A DNA stretch of 5,326 bases, taken from assembly GCA_902787415.1 (NCBI GenBank), contig CADAGG010000160.1:1-5326 (forward strand), read 5' to 3'. This stretch comes from a methanogenic archaeon. GTDB taxonomy: Archaea > Thermoplasmatota > Thermoplasmata > Methanomassiliicoccales > Methanomethylophilaceae. Shown here one piece after another: positions 1-4,280 of this stretch (positions within the stretch are counted from its first letter, which is position 1; every line of letters begins with the position of its first letter). The notes under the pieces were generated by a model. It saw only the letters and a program-made list of their open reading frames with translations, did not search any database and was not told the origin of the DNA. The translations under genes were made by a program, and so were the position numbers.

Positions 1-447
1 TGTCTTGTCCTCGTCGAGGCAGCACCAGCAGCAGACTCCCCTGAGCCCCGCTTCCTGGGTGGCCTTGGCGATGACGTCCTCGGAATAGTAGAAATCAACG
101 AAGGTGGTGGTGCCGGAGAGCATCATCTCCATGCATCCGATCTTGGTTCCGAGGGCCAGGTCGGCATCGGTGCGGTCCGCGTCGATCTTGAAAGTCTTGT
201 CGAGGAAGTCGGGGAAGAGGAGGTCGTCTACGACTCCCTTCATCACGGTCATGGCGATGTGGGTGTGGGTGTTGACCATACCGGGCATGACGATGTCGCC
301 GGAGCAGTCGATCTCCCTGTCGGCGGTGCCGTTGAACTTGGGCCCGACGGAGACGATCCTCTCGCCGTCCACGACGACATCCCCTCTGAGGACCTCGCGT
401 TTGGCGTTCTGAGTGACGATCCATGCGTCGCGGAAGACTGTAATCAT
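1..447 (-). CDS. Amidohydrolase, 5'-deoxyadenosine/SAH/MTA deaminase type (N-terminal 149 residues, gene runs off the left edge)
   Basis: Reading the minus strand from the ATG at 447 gives 149 uninterrupted codons to the window edge. The N-terminus is the small beta-domain usual for this superfamily (VVVDGERIVSVGP, residues 24-36). The first metal-binding motif follows: MPGMVNTHTHIAMT (54-67), with His61 and His63 as the expected zinc ligands. Next come MKGVVDDL (69-76) and MLSGTTTFVDFYY (109-121), typical of archaeal cyclic amidohydrolases that deaminate 5'-deoxyadenosine, S-adenosylhomocysteine or 5'-methylthioadenosine. In methanogens such enzymes clear by-products of SAM and radical-SAM chemistry. 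The substrate cannot be fixed from this part, because the remaining metal ligands and catalytic residues lie outside the window. A CCWCC patch (139-143) is unusual. The start at 447 is preferred over the ATG at 451, which is in another frame, because it gives the family sequence and lies 27 nt from a TATA box. Confidence 0.88.
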   Translation of the reverse strand, partial: MITVFRDAWIVTQNAKREVLRGDVVVDGERIVSVGPKFNGTADREIDCSGDIVMPGMVNTHTHIAMTVMKGVVDDLLFPDFLDKTFKIDADRTDADLALGTKIGCMEMMLSGTTTFVDFYYSEDVIAKATQEAGLRGVCCWCCLDEDKT

Positions 448-470
448 GCATCCGTGAACAGGACGTTTGC

Positions 471-480
471 TTTTATAATT
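471..480 (-). promoter_or_regulatory. TATA-box promoter of the amidohydrolase gene, probably leaderless
   Basis: The minus strand reads AATTATAAAA here, in an otherwise GC-rich region. Its centre is about 27 nt upstream of the ATG at 447. Archaeal TATA boxes centre about 26 nt before the transcription start, so transcription should begin at or within a few bases of the start codon. That agrees with the absence of a Shine-Dalgarno sequence. The start site itself is inferred. Confidence 0.65.
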
Positions 481-507
481 AGCCCAATCGCGCGCCCGTA
501 CGAAGAC

Positions 508-520
508 AAAACAAAATACT
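508..520 (+). promoter_or_regulatory. Weak AT-rich promoter candidate for the MBL hydrolase/cca pair
   Basis: AAAACAAAATACT is the only AT-rich stretch before the ATG at 546. Its centre is about 30 nt from that codon, which would give a very short or absent leader. It matches a TATA consensus poorly. No Shine-Dalgarno sequence is seen before 546. Confidence 0.35.
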
Positions 521-545
521 GCAAAGCCGTTCACAGCCCGATAAG

Positions 546-1409
546 ATGGTTTACCGTATCACTTTCCTGGGGACCGGCGGGGGGAGGCACACCACCATGT
601 ACCAGACCCGCTGCACCGGAGGCATGCTCTTCGAGCACGGTGAGCCGTCGCATTTCCTGCACATCGACCCCGGACCCGGGGCACTCACGCAGATGAGGCG
701 CATACACTACGACCTGGGAAGGACCGAGTCGGTGATTATATCGCACGCCCACCCCGACCATTACTCCGATGCACCCTCGGTCATCGAGGGCATGACCCGC
801 GGAGGATGGGTGATGAGGGGATCCACCTACGGCAGCCCCTCCGTCATCGAAGGGGTGGAGGGACTCGGCCCCTGCCTCTCCCCGTACCATCTGGGTCTTA
901 CGGAAAGGACGGTGTCCTTCAGGCCCGGGGACGTCCTCGACGTGGACGGTATGAGGACCGAGATATGCAAGGCGAAGCACAGCGACCCCTGCAACGTCGG
1001 CTTCAGATTCGACACCCCGTACGGGACGGTATCCTACGTCAGCGACACCGATTACGACAGGGAGATCGGGGAACAGTACAAGGGCAGCAGGGTCCTGATC
1101 CTGCCCGTCACCACCCCCCACGGCAACCGCATCAGATACCACATGTGCACCGACACCGCCATCGAGATGGTGGAGCAGGTGAAGCCCGAGCTCTGCATAT
1201 TCATCCACATGGGCATCGTCATGCTCAGGCACGACCCCGCAGGACAGGCCGCCATGTGCGAGAAGGCCACCGGCGTCAGGACCGTGGCGGGAGAGGACCT
1301 CATGACGCTGGACATAGGCGAACAGCTATCACTGGGGAAGGCCGATACCTACCCGGACGACCTTTGGATCCCCCATTGGGCCCCCGACATGCCGGAGGGA
1401 AAGAAATGA
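546..1409 (+). CDS. Metallo-beta-lactamase-fold metal-dependent hydrolase, function not established
   Basis: The 287-residue protein opens with the MBL strand-turn FLGTGGGR (7-14). It carries the full dinuclear metal site: SHAHPDHYSD (66-75) is the HxHxDH motif (His67, His69, Asp71, His72). Later candidate ligands are His145 in AKHSDP, Asp167 in VSDTDYD, and His221 in FIHMG. The length and single-domain layout resemble RNase Z and related phosphodiesterases. The GTGGGR start followed by RCTGG (22-26) and IDPGPG (40-45) suggests a distinct archaeal family whose substrate I cannot name. The stop overlaps the start of the CCA-adding enzyme gene by 4 nt (ATGA), implying co-transcription and translational coupling. 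A role in RNA or tRNA 3'-end processing is therefore plausible, but it is inferred from context only. No signal peptide is seen, so it should be cytoplasmic. Confidence 0.88.
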   Translation: MVYRITFLGTGGGRHTTMYQTRCTGGMLFEHGEPSHFLHIDPGPGALTQMRRIHYDLGRTESVIISHAHPDHYSDAPSVIEGMTRGGWVMRGSTYGSPSVIEGVEGLGPCLSPYHLGLTERTVSFRPGDVLDVDGMRTEICKAKHSDPCNVGFRFDTPYGTVSYVSDTDYDREIGEQYKGSRVLILPVTTPHGNRIRYHMCTDTAIEMVEQVKPELCIFIHMGIVMLRHDPAGQAAMCEKATGVRTVAGEDLMTLDIGEQLSLGKADTYPDDLWIPHWAPDMPEGKK

Positions 1410-1993
1410 GCCTGGAAGAGCAGATACTGGAGCGGATACGCCCCACCGCGGAGGAGACCGAGCGCATCGATACGGTTGCCAAACACCTGGTGGAGCTCGT
1501 CCGCGCATACATGGACGAGCACGGGATAGAGGCGGAACTCAAACTCGTAGGCTCCTACTCCAAGGGCACCTACCTCTCCGACCCGGACCTCGACCTCTTC
1601 ATAATGTTCCCGCCCGAGACCCCCCGCAGCGAGCTGGTGGACACCGGCCTGAGGATAGGCGAGGACGTCCTGCACGGCACCCGCATGTACGCGGAGCATC
1701 CCTACACCAGCGCCGTCTTCGAGGGCGTGGACGTGGACCTCGTCCCCAACATACACATCAAGGACACCTCTCACCTGGAGACCGCCGTGGACCGCACCCC
1801 GTTCCACACCGAGTACCTTCTCAGCCATATGAAGGAGGGTCAGGCGGACCAGATCCGCCTCCTCAAGAAGTTCATGAAGGGCGTGGGCACCTACGGCGCC
1901 GAACCTATCGTCCGCGGGTTCTCGGGATACCTCTGCGAGATCCTGGTCCTCAGGTACGGCACCTTCCGCGGAGTGATCGAGGCGGCCGCCTGA
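1406..1993 (+). CDS. cca: CCA-adding enzyme, N-terminal fragment with the catalytic head (195 residues)
   Basis: This half holds the nucleotidyltransferase head. GSYSKGTYLSDPDLDLF (49-65) is the class I signature, with the GS pair and the metal-binding carboxylates Asp61 and Asp63. The third carboxylate is probably Asp111 in VDVDLVPN (108-115). Residues 141-195 enter the central domain (QIRLLKKFMKGVGTYG, then GFSGYLCEILV). The protein stops at residue 195, three alanines into the duplicated segment. Translation would start at ATG 1406, inside the last codons of the MBL gene. As a free polypeptide it would keep the catalytic residues but lose the body and tail domains that hold the tRNA acceptor arm. 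Independent function is therefore doubtful. Confidence 0.8.
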   Translation: MSLEEQILERIRPTAEETERIDTVAKHLVELVRAYMDEHGIEAELKLVGSYSKGTYLSDPDLDLFIMFPPETPRSELVDTGLRIGEDVLHGTRMYAEHPYTSAVFEGVDVDLVPNIHIKDTSHLETAVDRTPFHTEYLLSHMKEGQADQIRLLKKFMKGVGTYGAEPIVRGFSGYLCEILVLRYGTFRGVIEAAA

Positions 1994-2007
1994 TCGAGGC
2001 GGCCGCC
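1974..2007 (+). repeat. Exact 17-bp tandem duplication inside cca
   Basis: TGATCGAGGCGGCCGCC occurs at 1974-1990 and again, directly adjoining, at 1991-2007, with no mismatch. Seventeen is not a multiple of three, so the insertion shifts frame. The first three bases of the second copy form the in-frame TGA. Each copy ends in the 10-bp perfect palindrome GGCGGCCGCC, so the two copies can also pair as a 10-bp stem with a 7-nt loop. Confidence 0.95.
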
Positions 2008-2025
2008 GGGGAATGGCATGCGGGC

Positions 2026-2748
2026 ATGGAACTGGAGCTCGAGAAGGGCCATGCGAAGCTGTCGGGCACCCTGGTCTTCTACGATCCGGTGGACGGCAAG
2101 CGCAACGTCGCATCGGCGGTCCACGAGGACACATTCAACAGGTTCATAGCCGCTTCCAAAGCATATCTGGCACATCCCGACGAGAGATTCTTCTTCCCCC
2201 GTCCGAGGCAGCCCCTCCCCGCATCGGAGATCGCCTCCCGGGCAGGATCCGGACTGTTCCGCCTGCTGGCGATCCGCCTCGGAAGGCCGGACACCGCGGA
2301 GGACAACCTCTACGCACAGATTTGGAAATCGGAATACGCCCTCGGTAAGAAGCTGGAAAGCTTCGGTTTCGAGGTGTTCCGTGCGGTCCACGGCGCCGAC
2401 GGCGAGAATGTCACCTTAATATTCATGCTGGCCCGCGACACCCTCACGGACAGCATGCTGCGCGAGGGACCGTCGGCCTACGGCAGGAACGCCCAGGCCT
2501 TCCTGGACAAATGGAACGCCGCCGGCATCGTCAGACCCTTCATACGCGACGGGAAATGGTACGCGGTGGTCCCCAGGCAGTACACCTCGGCGGAGGAGAT
2601 GGTCAGGAAGGAGATACCTCAGGCGGGCATCGGCAAGAACGTGCCGCTCGATTCCCTGAAGGTAATGGGCCACGATGCCGTGCTGAAGGAATGCGACGTT
2701 ATGCTCCTCAGCGAACTCCTCGAGCCCAGAGAGGCCTGGGAGAACTGA
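2026..2748 (+). CDS. cca: CCA-adding enzyme, C-terminal fragment with body and tail domains (240 residues)
   Basis: This half begins in the reading frame that follows the duplication. VFYDPVDGKRNVASAV (17-32) matches the conserved DPVD..RNVA segment of archaeal CCA enzymes. PRPRQPLP (44-51) and the later alpha/beta region make up the body and tail that bind the tRNA elbow and acceptor stem. The ATG at 2026 is simply an internal methionine of the full protein (GEWHAGMELE). It lies 32 nt past the TGA, with no clear Shine-Dalgarno sequence, so separate translation would need reinitiation. The fragment has no catalytic carboxylates of the nucleotidyltransferase head and should be inactive alone. 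It ends 9 nt before the stop of the converging membrane-protein gene. Confidence 0.75.
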   Translation: MELELEKGHAKLSGTLVFYDPVDGKRNVASAVHEDTFNRFIAASKAYLAHPDERFFFPRPRQPLPASEIASRAGSGLFRLLAIRLGRPDTAEDNLYAQIWKSEYALGKKLESFGFEVFRAVHGADGENVTLIFMLARDTLTDSMLREGPSAYGRNAQAFLDKWNAAGIVRPFIRDGKWYAVVPRQYTSAEEMVRKEIPQAGIGKNVPLDSLKVMGHDAVLKECDVMLLSELLEPREAWEN

Positions 2749-2757
2749 TCCGCCCTC

Positions 2758-3132
2758 TCAGAAGAAGGGAGGGTTGATGAACAGGATGCAGGCTCCGAGG
2801 GCCAGGGTCAGGTAGATGAGGTAGTTACCCAGCATGGTCTTGGTCTCGAGAAGGTCTGCCCTGATTCCGCAGGTGACGAAGAGTTTCTTCATGATGGCGC
2901 AGACGAAGAACACGATCAGGGTATCGACTACCGCGACGATGGTCTTGTCGGAAAGGCTGTTCCAAATGACGGCCGCCAGGAATCCCACTGCGATAGCGAG
3001 AATGATCGCGAGGATGAGCACCTTGGTGGAATAGATGCCTTTGAGAAGGAACTCGCGCTCGTCGAAATCCGAGGGATTGAACGTGTACTCTTCCTCGGGC
3101 TCCTCCTTGATAAGACGCCTTTTCTTTGCCAT
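2758..3132 (-). CDS. Small membrane protein with three predicted helices, unknown function (124 residues)
   Basis: I do not recognise a named family. The chain starts MAKKRRLIKEEPEEEYTF, a basic then strongly acidic soluble head of about 30 residues. Three hydrophobic segments follow, at about 37-57, 64-81 and 103-119, ending INPPFF. Lysines and arginines sit in the head and in the 82-99 loop (MKKLFVTCGIRAD), which by the positive-inside rule suggests a cytoplasmic N-terminus and an outside C-terminus. No cleavable signal or catalytic motif is visible. The start at 3132 is chosen because upstream in-frame codons do not look like protein and a TATA box lies 28 nt away. The gene is divergent from radA and converges on cca with a 9-nt gap that shows no obvious terminator. 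Its job cannot be stated from sequence. Confidence 0.82.
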   Translation of the reverse strand: MAKKRRLIKEEPEEEYTFNPSDFDEREFLLKGIYSTKVLILAIILAIAVGFLAAVIWNSLSDKTIVAVVDTLIVFFVCAIMKKLFVTCGIRADLLETKTMLGNYLIYLTLALGACILFINPPFF

Positions 3133-3154
3133 ACTGTTGCCACAAATTGACACA

Positions 3155-3164
3155 CCTTTATAAT
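3155..3164 (-). promoter_or_regulatory. TATA-box promoter of the membrane-protein gene, probably leaderless
   Basis: The minus strand reads ATTATAAAGG, centred about 28 nt from the ATG at 3132. That places the expected transcription start within a few bases of the start codon. No Shine-Dalgarno sequence is visible between them, which fits a leaderless mRNA. Confidence 0.65.
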
Positions 3165-3288
3165 AGTTATTAGGGCGCGCGGGGAAAACATGCCTTTTTA
3201 ACACACCCATATCACGGCAGGAACGGCTGCGCGGGAGTGCGGGATCCGAAAATAACGCAAAAAATGAAATTTTCTCGGAAAAAAGTTC

Positions 3289-3320
3289 ACTTTCGGTCAC
3301 TTTCGGTACTTTCGGTGACC
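3289..3320 (+). promoter_or_regulatory. Cluster of ACTTTCGGT repeats upstream of the radA TATA box, candidate operator or activator site
   Basis: ACTTTCGGT occurs three times, at 3289-3297, 3299-3307 and 3308-3316, with start-to-start spacings of 10 and 9 bp. This is about one helical turn per copy. The core TTTCGGT recurs once more at 3348-3354, between the TATA box and the start codon. An inverted pair, GGTCAC (3295-3300) and GTGACC (3315-3320), is superimposed with a 14-bp spacer. The cluster ends 14 bp before the TATA box, where archaeal activators or repressors commonly bind. The bound factor is unknown. Confidence 0.5.
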
Positions 3321-3334
3321 TCCCCCTCTTAACC

Positions 3335-3342
3335 TTATATAC
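3335..3342 (+). promoter_or_regulatory. radA TATA box
   Basis: TTATATAC lies about 38 nt from the radA ATG, giving an expected transcription start near 3365 and a leader of roughly a dozen bases. Unlike the two leftward promoters in this window, it is spaced for a short leader, in keeping with the Shine-Dalgarno site just before the gene. Confidence 0.7.
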
Positions 3343-3363
3343 TCCCGTTTCGGTCTGTAACGT

Positions 3364-3368
3364 AGGAG
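3364..3368 (+). promoter_or_regulatory. Shine-Dalgarno site of radA
   Basis: AGGAG, 8 nt before the ATG at 3377, supports that start. It sits very close to the predicted transcription start. Either the true mRNA start is a few bases upstream of 3364, or this site is only partly present in the transcript. Confidence 0.6.
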
Positions 3369-3376
3369 AGAAAAAC

Positions 3377-4186
3377 ATGGGAGAGAAAACCCTTGAAGAC
3401 ATACCCGGAGTCGGACCCGCAATCGCGGAGAAGCTCCGCGAGGCAGGATACACGGACATCATGGCGATCGCGGTCGCCGCACCCTCGGACCTCGCCGAGA
3501 CCTGCGAGATCGGAGAGAAGAAGGCACAGGACATCATCGAAGGTGCCAAGCTGTGCGCGGACGTCGGAGGATTCGAGACCGGAGACGCCATCATGCAGAG
3601 GCGTGCCGCGGTAACCAAGCTCACCACCGGTTCCGACGCGTTCAACCAGCTGATCGGGGGAGGCATCGAGAGTCAGGCCATCACCGAGCTCTTCGGAGAG
3701 TTCGGAAGCTGCCCTTCCCGAGGACAGGGGAGGACTGGATTCCGACGTCATCATCATCGACACCGAGAACACCTTCAGGCCCGAGAGGATCGTGCAGATG
3801 TGCAACTACCTCGGCGTGGACCCCGAGACCACCCTCAGGAGGATCCACATCGCCAGGGCCTTCAACTCCCAGCACCAGGTCCTCCTGGTGGACAAGGCCA
3901 TGGAGCTCGCCAAGGAGATCAAGGTCAAGCTCCTCATCGTGGATTCGCTGACATCCCACTTCAGGGCGGAGTTCCTCGGCAGGGGATCCCTGGCCGAGAG
4001 GCAGCAGATCCTCAACCGCCACATGCACGACCTGCTGAACTTCGCCACCCTCAACAACGCGGCCATCGTGGTCACCAACCAGGTGGCAGCCAAGCCCGAC
4101 GCGTTCTTCGGAGACCCCACCAGGCCCATCGGAGGACATGTGGTGGGACACACCGCCACCTTCCGTGTCTACCTCAGGAAGGGTAA
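3377..4186 (+). CDS. radA: RadA N-terminal fragment with an out-of-frame tail
   Basis: Only residues 1-111 are RadA. Residues 5-60 form the helix-hairpin-helix DNA-binding domain ([20 protein letters not shown] and [13 protein letters not shown]). IMQRRAAV (72-79) corresponds to the polymerisation-linker region. [15 protein letters not shown] and [10 protein letters not shown] lead into the ATPase core. After residue 111 the frame is wrong, and the next 158 residues are a low-complexity Arg/His/Gly/Pro-rich tail that does not resemble RadA. A 269-residue product would end at 4186. It would keep the HhH and linker modules but not the ATPase, so if stably made it could at most bind DNA or cap filaments. 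Confidence 0.7.
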   Translation: MGEKTLEDIPGVGPAIAEKLREAGYTDIMAIAVAAPSDLAETCEIGEKKAQDIIEGAKLCADVGGFETGDAIMQRRAAVTKLTTGSDAFNQLIGGGIESQAITELFGEFGSCPSRGQGRTGFRRHHHRHREHLQAREDRADVQLPRRGPRDHPQEDPHRQGLQLPAPGPPGGQGHGARQGDQGQAPHRGFADIPLQGGVPRQGIPGREAADPQPPHARPAELRHPQQRGHRGHQPGGSQARRVLRRPHQAHRRTCGGTHRHLPCLPQEG

Positions 4187-4280
4187 GGCCGGCAAGAGGA
4201 TCGCCAGGCTCATCGATTCGCCCAACATGCCCGAGGGCGAGGCCGTCTTCAACGTGACCGAAGACGGTATTAAGGACTGA
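3792..4280 (+). CDS. radA: RadA C-terminal ATPase-core fragment (162 residues from GTG)
   Basis: The RadA frame downstream of the deletion is open from 3711, with GTG 3792 as the first plausible start and ATG 3798 next. It contains ARAFNSQHQ (21-29), Walker [14 protein letters not shown] (46-58), [10 protein letters not shown] (63-72), [22 protein letters not shown] (94-115) covering the DNA-binding L2 region, and the C-terminal [19 protein letters not shown]. All are well conserved with archaeal RadA. No ribosome binding site is apparent before 3792, so this is better read as the remainder of a broken gene than as a separate protein. It lacks the P-loop. Confidence 0.72.
   Translation: MQMCNYLGVDPETTLRRIHIARAFNSQHQVLLVDKAMELAKEIKVKLLIVDSLTSHFRAEFLGRGSLAERQQILNRHMHDLLNFATLNNAAIVVTNQVAAKPDAFFGDPTRPIGGHVVGHTATFRVYLRKGKAGKRIARLIDSPNMPEGEAVFNVTEDGIKD

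Larger units (their letters stand above)
1406..2748 (+). pseudogene. cca: CCA-adding tRNA nucleotidyltransferase, archaeal class I, frameshifted by a 17-bp tandem duplication
   Basis: The enzyme adds or repairs the 3' CCA of tRNAs, using CTP and ATP without a nucleic-acid template. The gene is read in two frames. Codons from 1406 run to a TGA at 1991-1993, and the rest of the protein continues in another frame through 2748. The break is an exact 17-bp tandem repeat, 1974-1990 and 1991-2007. Deleting one copy joins the frames through ...VIEAAAGEWHAGMELELE... and gives 442 codons including the stop (441 residues). This is close to the roughly 440 residues usual for archaeal enzymes. The protein is essential wherever tRNA genes lack encoded CCA, so a true null would be surprising unless a second copy exists. 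Alternatives are an assembly error, a strain variant, a split but functional enzyme, or translational recoding. Family assignment is firm; the status as written is uncertain. Confidence 0.88.
3377..4280 (+). pseudogene. radA: DNA repair and recombination protein RadA, frameshifted, with the Walker A loop deleted
   Basis: RadA is the archaeal RecA/Rad51 homologue. It forms ATP-dependent filaments on single-stranded DNA for homologous recombination. Protein sequence is clear in two frames: 3377-3709 (to FGEFGS, residue 111) and 3711-4280 (from [20 protein letters not shown]). In the family, FGEFGS is followed by GKTQ and about nine more residues before the LP of the second block. Those 13 codons (39 nt) are replaced here by a single T at 3710, a net loss of 38 nt. 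Restoring 38 nt gives 314 codons including the stop, a normal RadA length. The lost segment contains the P-loop Lys and Thr, so neither product could bind ATP normally, even with ribosomal frameshifting. The gene is co-linear and overlaps the next one by 1 nt. The lesion may be real or an assembly artefact. Confidence 0.9.

Noticed and set aside
806..1405. In-frame upstream extension of the cca N-terminal frame back to 806
   Set aside because: The translated extension is Arg/His/Gly/Pro-rich out-of-frame sequence overlapping the MBL gene. The ATG at 1406 begins the homologous region.
1349..2134. Minus-strand 261-codon open frame antisense to cca
   Set aside because: It is a shadow of the plus-strand codon bias. 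The protein is unlike any family, while the plus strand encodes a clear nucleotidyltransferase.
3171..3288. Possible small RNA or tRNA gene in the divergent intergenic region
   Set aside because: No cloverleaf, box C/D or CRISPR-like pattern was seen. A TTTTC-TCG-GAAAA inverted repeat (3270-3282) is too short to support an RNA call.
3133..3666. In-frame minus-strand extension upstream of the membrane protein (to 3666)
   Set aside because: It runs antisense into radA and through the intergenic region. The MAKKRR start at 3132 has a correctly placed TATA box.
3707..3715. Programmed ribosomal frameshift in radA
   Set aside because: No slippery sequence is apparent at the junction, and changing frame would still leave out the Walker A residues.
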